From positions 3,584,501-3,648,500 of the forward strand of contig NZ_CP016353.1 of assembly GCF_002240355.1 (NCBI RefSeq): a stretch of DNA of 64,000 nucleotides, in the 5' to 3' direction. Under the pieces are notes generated by a model, which did not search any database, was not told the origin of the DNA, and was given only the letters and a program-made list of their open reading frames with translations. The stretch is from Prauserella marina. Its GTDB lineage: Bacteria > Actinomycetota > Actinomycetes > Mycobacteriales > Pseudonocardiaceae. Position 1 is the stretch's first letter. Each line of letters opens with the position of its first letter. Made by a program: the position numbers and the translations under genes. This document shows positions 1 to 9,238 of the stretch, one piece after another.

Positions 1-331
1 ACCCGGCGACGAGCCCGAGCAGCGAACCGGCGACCAGCGCCACGAACACCGCGATGACGGTGGCCCGTAACGAAAGCGAGGCTCCGTGCACGACCCTGGC
101 GAATACGTCCCTGCCGGTCTCGTCCGTGCCGAAGAAGTGGGCGGCCGAAGGACCCAGCAACCGGTCGGCCGGGACACCCGTGACGGGGTCGTACGCGGTC
201 CACCAGCCGGGCACGAGCGCCCACGACAGCGCGATGCCGAGCACGAGCACGGAAAACAGCAGGCCCGGCGTGCGCCACAGTGGACGGTTCCGGCGGCGTG
301 GCCTTCCGGCCCGGATCACGGTCTCAGACAT
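1..331 (-). CDS. ABC transporter permease, DppC-like (3' part outside window)
   Basis: Inner-membrane permease of a peptide/opine/nickel-class ABC importer; only the first 110 codons lie in the window. The ATG is at 331 and the frame runs off the left edge. Visible are a short basic N-terminus, one membrane segment (about residues 22-40), then the DppC-type periplasmic stretch with FGTDETGRDVFARV near residue 75-88, a signature of this family, and the beginning of the next membrane segment. Its start overlaps the stop of the DppB-like partner by 8 bp, so the two are translationally coupled. Substrate cannot be told from the permease. Confidence 0.88.
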   Translation of the reverse strand, partial: MSETVIRAGRPRRRNRPLWRTPGLLFSVLVLGIALSWALVPGWWTAYDPVTGVPADRLLGPSAAHFFGTDETGRDVFARVVHGASLSLRATVIAVFVALVAGSLLGLVAG

Positions 332-1313
332 GGGCACGCTCCCTGGCCGGTCCGGCGTCCGGTGTGTGCGCGATCCTCGGATCCAGTACCGGATACAGGA
401 GGTCGACGATCAGGTTGATCAGCACGAACACCGCGGCGGCGAGCACGATGACGGCCTGCACCACCGGGATGTCCTGCGCCGTCACCGCGTCCGCGGTCAC
501 CCTGCCGATGCCGTCGCGAGAGAACACCGTCTCCGTGACGACGGAACCGGCGAGCAGATTGCCGGTGACGACACCGGCCAGCGTCAGCGCGGGAACGGCG
601 GCGTTGCGCAGTACGTGTCCGATATGGACTCTGCTTCGGCTGGCGCCCTTCGCGGCGACGACGTCGACGTAGGGCTGCGCCTGCTGGGTCGCGAGGCTCT
701 TCGCGAGCACCTGGGCGACGATGGCGCCGACGGGCAGCGCCAGCGTCACCGAGGGCAGGATCACCGATTGGAAACCCTCCCCGCCCATGGCCGGCAGGAG
801 TCCCAGTTCGAACGAGAAGAGCTGGATCAACAGCAGTCCCACCCAGAAGGGCGGCAGTGAAATCCCCAGCGGCGGAAGGGAAAGCAGAAGCTGACCGAGC
901 CACCGCTGCCGCGGGTAGGTGCCCAGCAACGCGACACCGCCGCCGATCACGATGGCCAGCAGCAGAGCGGGAACGGCGATGGCGAGTGTCGAGGGCAGCG
1001 CGGACACCACCATGTGCGTCGCGGTCTCCCCTGTGCTGACGGACGTGCCGAAATCGCCGGTGAGAGCAGCCAGCAGGCGGTCGGCATACTGGACCGGTAC
1101 GGGTTCGTCCATGCCGTACTCGGCGCGTATCGCGGCCAGTTCCGCCGGATCAGCGGTGATGCCTCCCTCAGCCGAGCCGAGCTTGGTCAGTACCGCGTCG
1201 CCCGGCAGCAGGTAGAGGATCACGAACGACACCGTGAACGCGGCCCACAACACCAGTACCGCCTGCGCGAGCCTGCGCAGCACATAGGCCACGGGTACCT
1301 TGCCTGCCGTCAC
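324..1313 (-). CDS. ABC transporter permease, DppB-like
   Basis: First permease of the peptide/nickel-class importer, about 329 residues, about the usual size for DppB. It has the typical N-terminal YVLRRLAQAVLVLWAAFTVSFVILY membrane helix, a periplasmic loop with the YGMDEPVPVQY motif, and the EAA loop region (AAKGASRSRVHIGHVLRNA) that contacts the ATPase. I chose the GTG at 1313 because it makes a 4-bp GTGA overlap with the stop of the upstream binding-protein gene; a GTG at 1328 would add five residues. No ATP-binding subunit is seen in the window; it would be expected beyond the left edge. Confidence 0.9.
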   Translation of the reverse strand: MTAGKVPVAYVLRRLAQAVLVLWAAFTVSFVILYLLPGDAVLTKLGSAEGGITADPAELAAIRAEYGMDEPVPVQYADRLLAALTGDFGTSVSTGETATHMVVSALPSTLAIAVPALLLAIVIGGGVALLGTYPRQRWLGQLLLSLPPLGISLPPFWVGLLLIQLFSFELGLLPAMGGEGFQSVILPSVTLALPVGAIVAQVLAKSLATQQAQPYVDVVAAKGASRSRVHIGHVLRNAAVPALTLAGVVTGNLLAGSVVTETVFSRDGIGRVTADAVTAQDIPVVQAVIVLAAAVFVLINLIVDLLYPVLDPRIAHTPDAGPARERAHV

Positions 1314-2914
1314 GACGGCGAGACCCACGCATCGAACAGCCGCAGCCGCGACGAAGCCTCGAAGGCGACGTCGTGCGCCGTCGGTCCCAGCGCGATCACC
1401 TGGGACAGTTCGAAAACCGGGATCGCGTAGGCATGCTCGACGATGAGCCGTTGCGCTTCGGCCGCGCCGGGCCCTCGCACGGCGGCCTCGGTCGATGCCG
1501 CCTGCTTGTCGAGCGCGACGTCGAGCGGGTTGCCCGGTTCGAGTTTGCTGCGATCGCCCGCTTCGGTCGAGAAGGTGTTGCGCAGGATGTCCGGGTCGGC
1601 CCTCGTCACGTTGTACCAGAGGAATTCGTAGTCACCGCGCTGCTGCCGGTCGGTGACCTCGGGGGTCGGGTGCGGTTCGACCCGCAGCTCGAAGCCGACC
1701 GCTCTGAGTTGCTGCTGCACGAGTTCCAGCACGCTCTGGCTCTGGTTGAACGCCGACGAGAAGATCACCGACGCGCTGAGCCGCTCTCCGTTTCGCACCC
1801 TGATGCCGTCGGGACCCTCGACCCAGCCTGCCTCGTCGAGCAGCGCCGACGCGCCGTCCGGATCGTGGGCGAGCTCGGCGGAAAGGTCGGTGTGCAGCGG
1901 TGTCGAGGCGGCGAGGATACTGCTGGCCGGTGCGTAGTTGGGGCTCAGCACGGTATCGCTGACTTCCTTGCGGTTGACCGCCTTCTGCACGGCCTTGCGG
2001 ACGTTCTCGTCGGCGAGCACCCCACGAGCGGTGTTGGCGTGCAGGTTGAACACGATGCCAGGGTTGGAGCGCACGGAGCTGCTGAATTCGCCGCCCTCGA
2101 ACCTCGCCTCGTCGACCGGCTGCACGTCGGTGATCGCGTCGAGCTGGCCGGAGGCCAGACTCCCCGTGCGCACACCGGGTTCCGGAACGATCCGGTAGAT
2201 CACTCTGTCGAGATACGCCTCGCCTTCCCTTTCCCACAGCGAGGAACCCCACGTGTAGCCGTGCCGCTTGCCGATGACGATCTCCTGGTTCTGGCTGAAG
2301 CTCTCGAACACGAACGGCCCCGAGCCGATGAGTCCCTCACCCCTGCACCGCTGTTGCGGGGTCGCGTCGTAGGCGGCCGGGGCGAGCAGACCGAGTGACA
2401 TCGTCGAGGTGGCCTGGAGGAACTGCGCGCTCGGCTCCGCGAACTCGACGCGCGCGGTGTACTGGTCGACGACGGTGGTCCCGGTGTACTCGGCGAGGTA
2501 TCCCGAGGCCACGAGCGCGCTCGGCCCCAGTTCCTTGATGCCGTCGAAGCTCGCCTTGACGGCGGCGGCGTCGACGGGGCTGCCGTCGGAGAACGTCGCG
2601 CCTTCGCGGAGCTGGAAGGTGAAGCTTTTCGCGTCGTCGGCGACCTCCCATCGCTCGGCGAGCCACGGGGCGATCTCACCGGTTTCCGGGTCCTGATCGG
2701 TGAGCGAGTCGACGAGCTGCCTGCCGACGTTGAGGCCCGCGTTGAGACCGACCTGCTGCGGATCGACGCAGTCTGGCGGTGTCGCGATGCCGATGGTCAG
2801 CGTGCCTCCCGGCCTCGGAGGCCCTTCCTGCCGTGTTCCGCCGCCCGCGCTCTGCGAACAAGCCGACGCCAGCAGTGGCACGGCGAGAAAGAGCGTGATC
2901 AGGGCACGGGACAC
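1310..2914 (-). CDS. ABC transporter substrate-binding lipoprotein, family 5
   Basis: Extracytoplasmic solute-binding protein (SBP family 5: peptides, opines, nickel chelates), 534 residues. The GTG start at 2914 is chosen because a TGGAGG ribosome site lies just upstream, and it leaves a clean lipoprotein signal ending in the lipobox LASAC. Downstream are the family hallmarks PRPGGTLTIG and, in the middle, the VDAAAVKASFDGI block. It is first in a minus-strand operon with the two permeases (4-bp overlap). Organisms often pair this class with sulfur or peptide scavenging; the ligand is not evident. It is divergent from the SsuA-like gene at 3275. Confidence 0.92.
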   Translation of the reverse strand: MSRALITLFLAVPLLASACSQSAGGGTRQEGPPRPGGTLTIGIATPPDCVDPQQVGLNAGLNVGRQLVDSLTDQDPETGEIAPWLAERWEVADDAKSFTFQLREGATFSDGSPVDAAAVKASFDGIKELGPSALVASGYLAEYTGTTVVDQYTARVEFAEPSAQFLQATSTMSLGLLAPAAYDATPQQRCRGEGLIGSGPFVFESFSQNQEIVIGKRHGYTWGSSLWEREGEAYLDRVIYRIVPEPGVRTGSLASGQLDAITDVQPVDEARFEGGEFSSSVRSNPGIVFNLHANTARGVLADENVRKAVQKAVNRKEVSDTVLSPNYAPASSILAASTPLHTDLSAELAHDPDGASALLDEAGWVEGPDGIRVRNGERLSASVIFSSAFNQSQSVLELVQQQLRAVGFELRVEPHPTPEVTDRQQRGDYEFLWYNVTRADPDILRNTFSTEAGDRSKLEPGNPLDVALDKQAASTEAAVRGPGAAEAQRLIVEHAYAIPVFELSQVIALGPTAHDVAFEASSRLRLFDAWVSPS

Positions 2915-3274
2915 CGGGAGCCTCCAGTGGATGATGACGAGAGCACCGCGGCCGGAAAGAGGACCGGCCGGGTGGCGGGACGACCGCGACACCGATCTTT
3001 CCCTTCACCGCGGGGATGTCAACGAATGGCGACGGTCTCCCGGCATCTGGACGCGGGGAATTTCTTTCGGTTCGTCGCGTTGTCCTCCGATCGGCCGAAG
3101 CGAACGACGACCGAGTCTCGTGTGGACGATGGCCAACGAAGTCGGCACCTGCGCGGCAACGGATTCGACAGATCATTTCCACGCGTTAGTTTCGGGTGAT
3201 TAGTTTCAGCGGGTCGATTCCTAATCCGTGAACACCGCTTGCGCGGGGGGCAGGGACGCACGAATGATCGGGCC
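2915..3274. promoter_or_regulatory. Divergent intergenic region between two transporter operons
   Basis: About 360 bp with no credible gene. It must hold the promoters of both divergent transporter operons. Its right half (about 3060-3235) is less GC-rich than the surroundings and contains two direct copies of TTAGTTTC, at 3186-3193 and 3200-3207 (14 bp apart), about 70-90 bp before the SsuA-like start. This could be a regulator site; I cannot assign -10/-35 boxes with confidence. Confidence 0.4.
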
Positions 3275-4387
3275 ATGTCCGCCCCGCCCTCCCCGTTCGA
3301 TCCGGCGTCTCAGCTCAGCCGGAGATGGCGCCGTGGAACCACATTGGCCGCCGCTATGGCAAGTCTGCTCGTGTTCACAGCGTGCGCGCCCGCACCGGAA
3401 TCCGAGATCGGTCCTCCTGCGGGCGAACCCCTGCCGACCGAGGTACCAGAAGGGACCGAATTGGTCGTCGCCGACCAGAACGAGGCACTGCAAACCCTCA
3501 TGCGCGCCTCCGGCGAGCACGACCGGCTCGCCTCGGCCGCGCAGTACGCCAACTTCCTCGGCGGGCCGGCGATTCTGGAGGCCATCAGAGCGGACGCCGT
3601 CGACCTTGCCGTCGTCAACGACACTCCCCCGATTCAGGCACACGCCTCAGGGGAAAGCGTGCCGATCGTCGCGGCACGGCGACAGTCCCTTCCCGACTAC
3701 CGCATGGCGGTCGCGCCGGGCGCCGACGTGACGACGCTGGCCGACCTCAAAGGCAAACGCATCACCTACGGCGAAGGCACAGGACGCCAGCCCTACGTGT
3801 TGAGAGCGCTGCGAAAGGCGGGACTCACCACGGCCGACGTCGAACTCGTCCCGTTGAAAGCAGCCGACTTTCCCGACGCCATCCGCACCGGCCAGGTCGA
3901 CGTCGCCGTGCTCAACGAACCGCATTTCACGCGCTATCTCACCGAATACCGCGACGCTGGCGCCACGGCGGTGCCCGACGCCGAAACCGAGGGAGTCGCG
4001 AGTGGACTGCAATACCTCTACGCGAGAGGTTCCGCGCTGAGCGACCCCGCGAAGGCCGCCGCCATCAGGGACTTCGTTCAGCACTGGGTCACCGCGACCC
4101 ACTGGGCCGAGCAGAACAAGGACGACTGGATCGACGCCTACTACGTGCGCAACCAGAAACTCGGGACTGAGGAAGGAAACCGGATCGTCGAGTCTGAAGG
4201 CGAATTCTCCTTCCCCCCGCTGGACGACGAGCTCATCGCCGTGCAGCAGGCCACGATCGACATCATCGAGCAAGCCGGTGATCTCCCCGGACCACTCGAC
4301 GCGCGCGACGAGTTCGACATCCGGTTCGACCCGGTGATCGCCGAAGCCGCCGAAGCGGCGGGCGCGAGCAGGCAGGCGAATCCGTGA
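3275..4387 (+). CDS. ABC transporter substrate-binding lipoprotein, SsuA/NrtA/TauA family
   Basis: Periplasmic-type binding protein of an aliphatic sulfonate/nitrate/taurine class importer, 370 residues from the ATG at 3275 (a TTG at 3239 is also open but unlikely). The N-terminus has a basic stretch, hydrophobic core and lipobox-like VFTAC. The mature part shows the NMT1/SsuA fold: ADLKGKRITYGEGTGRQPYVLRALRKAGL, then VDVAVLNEPHFTRY. It is followed by permease and ATPase genes with 4-bp overlaps, then by a flavin monooxygenase, so sulfonate or related organosulfur uptake is the best inference; riboflavin/pyrimidine precursors are other known ligands of this fold. Confidence 0.88.
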   Translation: MSAPPSPFDPASQLSRRWRRGTTLAAAMASLLVFTACAPAPESEIGPPAGEPLPTEVPEGTELVVADQNEALQTLMRASGEHDRLASAAQYANFLGGPAILEAIRADAVDLAVVNDTPPIQAHASGESVPIVAARRQSLPDYRMAVAPGADVTTLADLKGKRITYGEGTGRQPYVLRALRKAGLTTADVELVPLKAADFPDAIRTGQVDVAVLNEPHFTRYLTEYRDAGATAVPDAETEGVASGLQYLYARGSALSDPAKAAAIRDFVQHWVTATHWAEQNKDDWIDAYYVRNQKLGTEEGNRIVESEGEFSFPPLDDELIAVQQATIDIIEQAGDLPGPLDARDEFDIRFDPVIAEAAEAAGASRQANP

Positions 4388-5253
4388 CGCGCAACCTCGC
4401 TCCCTCCGCCGAAGACACCAGCCGGACCGGACGGCCGCCGTCGCCCCCACCACGCGGGAGTTCGGCTCCCGGCAGGTCACGCCGACTCGTCCCCCGGCCG
4501 CTCAAGCCGATCGGGCTGCTGTTCGGCCCGGTCGTCGTGCTCGTGGTGTGGGAAATGGCCGCGACGGTCGGCTGGTTGTCCCCGAGGCAACTCGCCGCAC
4601 CGTCGGTGGCGGTGCGCACCGCCACCGAGATGTTGTTCGACGGGGAACTGCTGCCCCACCTCGGCGCCTCGGCCCAGCGCGCGTATCTCGCGCTGGCGAT
4701 CGGCATCGTGGTGGGCCTCGTACTCGCGCTGGTGTCGGGACTTTCCAGGATCGGTGAGGCCAGTATCGACGGTCTCGTGCAGATCAAGCGCGCCATCCCC
4801 ACGCTCGCCCTGATCCCGCTCGCGATCCTGTGGCTGGGCATCGGCGAGGAGATGAAGGTCGCCGTGATCGCGGCCAGTGTGTTCGTTCCGATCTACCTCA
4901 ACACGCACGCGGCGCTACGCGGCATCGACCTGCGGCACGTCGAACTGGCCCGCAGCGTCGGGCTCGGCCGCGCCGACTTCGTGCGCAGAGTCGCACTTCC
5001 GGGGGCGCTTCCCGGATTCTTCACCGGATTGCGCCTTTCGGTCACGATGTGCTGGACGGCGCTCGTGGTGCTGGAACAGATCAACGCCACGGAGGGGATC
5101 GGCTATCTCATGACCAAGGCGCGAGACTACGGACAGACCGACGTCATCGTCGTCGGTCTCGTCATCTACGCGGTCCTCGGCCTCGCCTCGGACTTCGCGG
5201 TACGGCTGATCGAGCGGAAAACACTGTCCTGGCGAAAGACGATCGGCTCATGA
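4384..5253 (+). CDS. ABC transporter permease, SsuC/TauC family
   Basis: Membrane component of the sulfonate/nitrate-type importer, 289 residues. GTG start overlaps the binding-protein stop (GTGA). After a Pro/Arg-rich cytoplasmic leader of about 35 residues come about six membrane helices; the EAA-like coupling loop (HVELARSVGLGRADFVRRVALPGALPGFFTGLRL) is clear and well conserved. The gene ends in an ATGA overlap with the ATPase, so the three transporter genes form a tightly coupled unit. Confidence 0.92.
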   Translation: MTRNLAPSAEDTSRTGRPPSPPPRGSSAPGRSRRLVPRPLKPIGLLFGPVVVLVVWEMAATVGWLSPRQLAAPSVAVRTATEMLFDGELLPHLGASAQRAYLALAIGIVVGLVLALVSGLSRIGEASIDGLVQIKRAIPTLALIPLAILWLGIGEEMKVAVIAASVFVPIYLNTHAALRGIDLRHVELARSVGLGRADFVRRVALPGALPGFFTGLRLSVTMCWTALVVLEQINATEGIGYLMTKARDYGQTDVIVVGLVIYAVLGLASDFAVRLIERKTLSWRKTIGS

Positions 5254-5981
5254 GCGCCTCCGCGGTGCACACCGAAGGGCTCACCCGGAGCTACGGCGGC
5301 AGGGTGGTGCTCGACGACGTCGACCTGCGTATCGCGCCAGGCGAGTTCGTGGCGCTCATCGGCCGCAGCGGCTCGGGCAAGAGCACCCTGTTGCGGGCAT
5401 TGGCTCAGCTTGACGACTATGTGGACGGTTCGGGCACGGTTTCCGTGCCGGACAACCGGTCGGTGCTGTTCCAGGATTCGCGGCTGCTGCCCTGGGACAG
5501 GGTGCTCGACAACGTGACGATCGGCCTGCCCGGACCGGAGGCGAAAGCACGGGGAAAAGCGGCGCTGGCCGATGTCGGGCTCGCCGGAAGGGAACGGGCG
5601 TGGCCCAATGCCCTCTCCGGCGGCGAGCAGCAACGCGTCGCGCTGGCCAGATCGCTGGTGAGGGAACCGGATCTGCTGCTGGCCGACGAACCGTTCGGCG
5701 CGCTCGACGCACTGACCCGGCTGCGCATGCACGCGTTGTTGCTCGATCTGGTCGCCGCGCACCGGCCTGCCGTACTGCTCGTCACCCACGACGTCGACGA
5801 AGCGCTCGCCCTCGCGGACAGGGTGCTGGTGCTCGAAGCGGGCCGGGTCGTCCTCGACCACGCCGTCGGCCTTCCGCGTCCCCGGCGACACGGCGCACCG
5901 GAACTGGCGGGGGCACGCGAGGAACTGTTGCGTGGTCTCGGCGTCGACGTCTCGCCCGGCGAGCGGCCGGTCACCGCCTGA
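5250..5981 (+). CDS. ABC transporter ATP-binding protein, SsuB/TauB family
   Basis: Cytoplasmic ATPase of the importer, 243 residues. ATG at 5250 overlaps the permease stop. Walker A is GRSGSGKST, the Q-loop lies in LFQDSRLLPWDRV (typical of SsuB/TauB/NrtD), the signature is LSGGEQQRVALARSL, Walker B is LLLADEPFGALDALTR, and the switch histidine is in LLVTHDVDEAL. Length and motif order are normal for this family. It is followed after 50 bp by the monooxygenase gene, which probably acts on what the transporter brings in. Confidence 0.95.
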   Translation: MSASAVHTEGLTRSYGGRVVLDDVDLRIAPGEFVALIGRSGSGKSTLLRALAQLDDYVDGSGTVSVPDNRSVLFQDSRLLPWDRVLDNVTIGLPGPEAKARGKAALADVGLAGRERAWPNALSGGEQQRVALARSLVREPDLLLADEPFGALDALTRLRMHALLLDLVAAHRPAVLLVTHDVDEALALADRVLVLEAGRVVLDHAVGLPRPRRHGAPELAGAREELLRGLGVDVSPGERPVTA

Positions 5982-6031
5982 GCGTGTTGCTCCGCGAAAC
6001 CCACAGCACACCGGAGAAATGGAAGAACCCG

Positions 6032-7366
6032 ATGTCGCGCACCTTGCATCTCAACGTCTTCATCCACGGCAGAGGACACCACGAGGCGGCGTGGCGGCAT
6101 CCGAGAGCCGGTTCGGCCCCGCTCACCGACATCGGCTTCTACGAGCAGATCGCGGCCATCGCGGAGCGGGGCAGGTTCGACTCGGTGTTCTTCGCCGATC
6201 ATCTCGCGATCGGCTCCGAGGTGCGGCACGCCGCCCGGGGCGCGCTCGAACCGCTGACCCTGCTCGCCGCCCTCGCGCGGGCGACCGAGCACATCGGACT
6301 GATCGCGACCGCGTCCAGCACCTACACCGAGCCCTACAACCTGGCACGGCAGTTCGCCTCGATCGATCACATCAGCGGCGGCAGGGCAGGCTGGAACATC
6401 GTGACGTCCTGGCTGAAGGCCACCTCGGCCAACTTCGGTGACAGCGCGCAACTCGGCCACGACGAGCGCTACGACAGGGCGTTCGAGTATCTGGACGTGG
6501 TGACGAAACTGTGGGACAGCTGGGCCGACGACGCCCACGTCGACGACAGGCACTCGGGAACCTACGTCGACGCCGACCGGGTACGCGCCATCCGGCACTC
6601 CGGCCGCTACTACCAGGTGGCCGGGGCGCTGAACGTGCCGCGCTCACCGCAGGGCAGGCCGCTGCTGGTGCAGGCGGGTTCCTCCGACAAAGGCAGGCAG
6701 TTCGCGGCGACGTACGCGGAAGCGGTGTTCACCGCCCACCTTGAGAAAGCGACGGCGGTGGAGTTCAGCACCGATCTCAAGGCCAGGGCCGCGGCACTCG
6801 GCAGGGACCCCGGGCACGTCCTCGTGCTGCCGGGGCTGAGCCCCGCCATCGGCTCCACCGAGGCCGAGGCGGCGGCGCTGTGGGACGAGCTCAACGCGCT
6901 CACGGTGCCCGAGGTCGGTTTGGGGCACCTTTCGGCGAGGTTCGGCGGCGCGGACCTTTCCCATCTCAGCCTCGACGAGCGCCTCTCCCCCGGCGACCTG
7001 CCCGATCCGGCGAACGTCGAGGGCGCGCAGAGCCGCGCGGAACTGATCCACCGGCTCGTGGCCAGCGAGCGGCCGACCCTGCGCGCGTTGTTGCACAAAC
7101 TGGCGGGAGGAAGGGGGCACTACATCACGGCGGGAACCCCCGAGCAGATCGCCGACGTGATCGAGGACTGGTTCCGCTCTGGCGCGGCGGACGGGTTCAA
7201 CGTGATGCCGCCCATCCTGCCCGCGGTGCTGACCGACTTCGTCGAGCAGGTGGTTCCGATCCTGCAACGCCGTGGCCTCTTTCGCAGGGAGTACACGGAG
7301 AGCACCCTGCGCGGTCACTACGGCCTTTCGCGCCCGGAGAACCGCTTCTTCCCCGCCGGAAGGTAA
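6032..7366 (+). CDS. FMN-dependent monooxygenase, NtaA/SnaA/DmoA/DszA family
   Basis: Flavin (FMNH2)-dependent two-component monooxygenase of the luciferase-like superfamily, 444 residues. ATG at 6032 has GGAAG eight bases upstream. Family blocks visible: the N-terminal LNVFIHGRGHHEAAWRHP, DSVFFADHLA, SIDHISGGRAGWNIVTSW (flavin-binding barrel signature of the NtaA group), and LVQAGSSDKGRQFAATYAEAVFT. Known members attack nitrilotriacetate, EDTA, dibenzothiophene sulfone, dimethyl sulfide or pristinamycin. Position directly behind an SsuABC-like transporter favours an organosulfur substrate, but this is inference. No flavin reductase gene is adjacent, so reduced flavin must come from elsewhere. 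Confidence 0.9.
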   Translation: MSRTLHLNVFIHGRGHHEAAWRHPRAGSAPLTDIGFYEQIAAIAERGRFDSVFFADHLAIGSEVRHAARGALEPLTLLAALARATEHIGLIATASSTYTEPYNLARQFASIDHISGGRAGWNIVTSWLKATSANFGDSAQLGHDERYDRAFEYLDVVTKLWDSWADDAHVDDRHSGTYVDADRVRAIRHSGRYYQVAGALNVPRSPQGRPLLVQAGSSDKGRQFAATYAEAVFTAHLEKATAVEFSTDLKARAAALGRDPGHVLVLPGLSPAIGSTEAEAAALWDELNALTVPEVGLGHLSARFGGADLSHLSLDERLSPGDLPDPANVEGAQSRAELIHRLVASERPTLRALLHKLAGGRGHYITAGTPEQIADVIEDWFRSGAADGFNVMPPILPAVLTDFVEQVVPILQRRGLFRREYTESTLRGHYGLSRPENRFFPAGR

Positions 7367-7390
7367 TCGCGAGTCCCCCGCTCAGGACGC

Positions 7391-7453
7391 CGAGATCCGC
7401 GCCGAGGACAGCGAGATCCGCACTCGTGCACGCGAGATCCGCGCTCACTCCCT
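7391..7453. repeat. Three 21-bp imperfect tandem units sharing CGAGATCCGC
   Basis: The decamer CGAGATCCGC occurs at 7391-7400, 7412-7421 and 7433-7442, exactly 21 bp apart, with variable 11-bp fillers. It lies in a 335-bp stretch without a gene between the monooxygenase and catalase genes. On either strand the repeats stay open in one frame, which produces a spurious repetitive peptide. Possibly one of the short dispersed intergenic repeats of these genomes; function unknown. Confidence 0.7.
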
Positions 7454-7701
7454 GAGCCGCCGGGTAGGGGCCTCACGGAATCGACCTCAGTCCGCCTCGT
7501 TCGCGGGACGCGACTCGGACGGGTGATGCGCTCACCTCGCGCCACCGCCATGACCCCACCAGCCTTACGTGTAAGGGCTCAGAGCGCCGGGTATCTCGCG
7601 ACGGGAGGTGATGGCGTGACGTTCACCGAGGACGCCCGCCTCACCCCGGGTGGCCAGCGCTCACCCGCGCGTTCAGCGATCTCGTTCTGAGGAGAAGGCA
7701 C
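7454..7701. promoter_or_regulatory. Upstream region of the catalase gene with a near-perfect palindrome
   Basis: No gene. At 7563-7576 there is CCTTAC-GT-GTAAGG, a 6-bp inverted repeat with 2-bp centre, 126 bp before the catalase GTG. This resembles an operator; CatR/FurA-type or other peroxide regulators are the obvious candidates, but none is encoded nearby. The ribosome site AGGAGAAGG sits at 7689-7697. Confidence 0.45.
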
Positions 7702-9225
7702 GTGACACGGGAACACACGAACCTCACCACCACAGACGCCGGCATCCCCGTGGAGAGCGACGAGCACTCGCTCACCGTCGGTCCTGGCGGGCCGATTCTT
7801 CTGCAAGACAGCTATCTCATCGAGCAGATGGCCCAGTTCAACAGGGAGCGGGTGCCCGAGCGGCAACCGCACGCCAAAGGCAGTGGCGCGTTCGGAAGGT
7901 TCGAGGTGACCGATGACGTCAGCGCCTACACGAAGGCGGCGTTGTTCCAGCCGGGCACGAAGACCGAACTGGTGATCCGGTTCTCCACGGTCGCCGGTGA
8001 GCGCGGCAGTCCCGACACCTGGCGCGACCCTCGCGGATTCGCGATCAAGTTCTACACCTCCGAAGGCACCTACGACATGGTCGGCAACAACACCCCGGTG
8101 TTCTTCGTGAAGGATCCGCTCAAGTTCCAGCATTTCATCAGGTCCCAGAAACGCAGGGCCGACAACAACCTTCGCGACCACGACATGCAATGGGACTTCT
8201 GGACGTTGTCCCCCGAGTCGGCGCACCAGGTGACGTGGCTGATGGGTGACAGGGGGATTCCACGCACGTGGCGGCACATGAACGGCTACAGCTCGCACAC
8301 CTACCTGTGGATCAACGCGGCCGGTGAGCGGTTCTGGGTCAAGTACCACTTCAAGACCGATCAGGGCATCGAGCACTTCACCCAGGACGAGGCCGACCAG
8401 ATGGCCTCGGCCGACACCGACTACCACACCAGGGATCTCTTCGAGGCGATCGAACGCGGCGAGTATCCGACGTGGACGCTCTACATGCAGATCATGCCGT
8501 TCGACGACGCTCCCGGATACCGGTTCAATCCGTTCGACCTGACGAAGGTGTGGCCGCATTCGGACTACCCGCTGATCAGGGTCGGCAGGATGACGCTCGA
8601 CCGCAATCCCACCGACTATCACACCGAGATCGAGCAGGCCGCGTTCGAGCCGAACAACCTGGTTCCCGGCATCGGGCCGAGTCCGGACCGGATGCTGCTC
8701 GGCAGGCTGTTCTCCTACGCCGACGCCCACCGCTACCGCATCGGTCCCAACTACAAGCAGTTGCCGGTCAACGCGTCGACCTCGCCGGTCAACAGCTACA
8801 GCAAGGACGGCCCGATGCGGTACGAGAAGGTCAGCGACCCGGTGTACGCGCCGAACTCCAAGGGCGGGCCGGCCGCTGACACGGAACGTTACGGGCTGCC
8901 GCCCAGCTGGTACACCGACGGCGCGATCATGCGCAGCGCCTACGTCTCCCACGACGAGGACGACGACTGGGGCCAGGCAGGCACGCTGGTCCGCGAGGTC
9001 TTGGACGACGCGGCGAGGGATCGGCTCGTGCACAACGTGGTCGGTCACCTGCTGAACAACGTCACGGAGCCGGTGTTGCGACGAGCCTTCGAGTACTGGC
9101 GCAAGGTCGACGGCCGCATCGGCGAGCGGATCGAGAGCGGTGTGCGCGCGAAACAGGACGAACGAGACCCGAAAGCCGCCGAGCAGGCCAACCCGGCCAG
9201 GAGCGACATGCAGGCGAAGGCCTGA
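7702..9225 (+). CDS. katA: Monofunctional haem catalase
   Basis: Decomposes hydrogen peroxide to water and oxygen in the cytoplasm; 507 residues, the small-subunit (clade 3) size. GTG at 7702 follows a strong ribosome site (AGGAGAAGG). The distal histidine lies in [17 protein letters not shown], the haem-pocket block [27 protein letters not shown] is complete, asparagine is in [14 protein letters not shown], and the proximal tyrosine is in [17 protein letters not shown]. It stands alone with its own upstream region and a hairpin downstream. It may protect against peroxide from neighbouring flavin enzymes, which is inference from position only. Confidence 0.96.
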   Translation: MTREHTNLTTTDAGIPVESDEHSLTVGPGGPILLQDSYLIEQMAQFNRERVPERQPHAKGSGAFGRFEVTDDVSAYTKAALFQPGTKTELVIRFSTVAGERGSPDTWRDPRGFAIKFYTSEGTYDMVGNNTPVFFVKDPLKFQHFIRSQKRRADNNLRDHDMQWDFWTLSPESAHQVTWLMGDRGIPRTWRHMNGYSSHTYLWINAAGERFWVKYHFKTDQGIEHFTQDEADQMASADTDYHTRDLFEAIERGEYPTWTLYMQIMPFDDAPGYRFNPFDLTKVWPHSDYPLIRVGRMTLDRNPTDYHTEIEQAAFEPNNLVPGIGPSPDRMLLGRLFSYADAHRYRIGPNYKQLPVNASTSPVNSYSKDGPMRYEKVSDPVYAPNSKGGPAADTERYGLPPSWYTDGAIMRSAYVSHDEDDDWGQAGTLVREVLDDAARDRLVHNVVGHLLNNVTEPVLRRAFEYWRKVDGRIGERIESGVRAKQDERDPKAAEQANPARSDMQAKA

Positions 9226-9238
9226 CTCTCCGGGTCCG

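Noticed and set aside
324-903. Long open frames antisense to permeases, peptidase, helicase, pafA, dop and mpa (for example 26512-29352 plus strand)
   Set aside because: Very GC-rich DNA leaves mirror frames open. Their translations are Arg/His/Gly-rich with no domain, while the other strand holds full-length known proteins.
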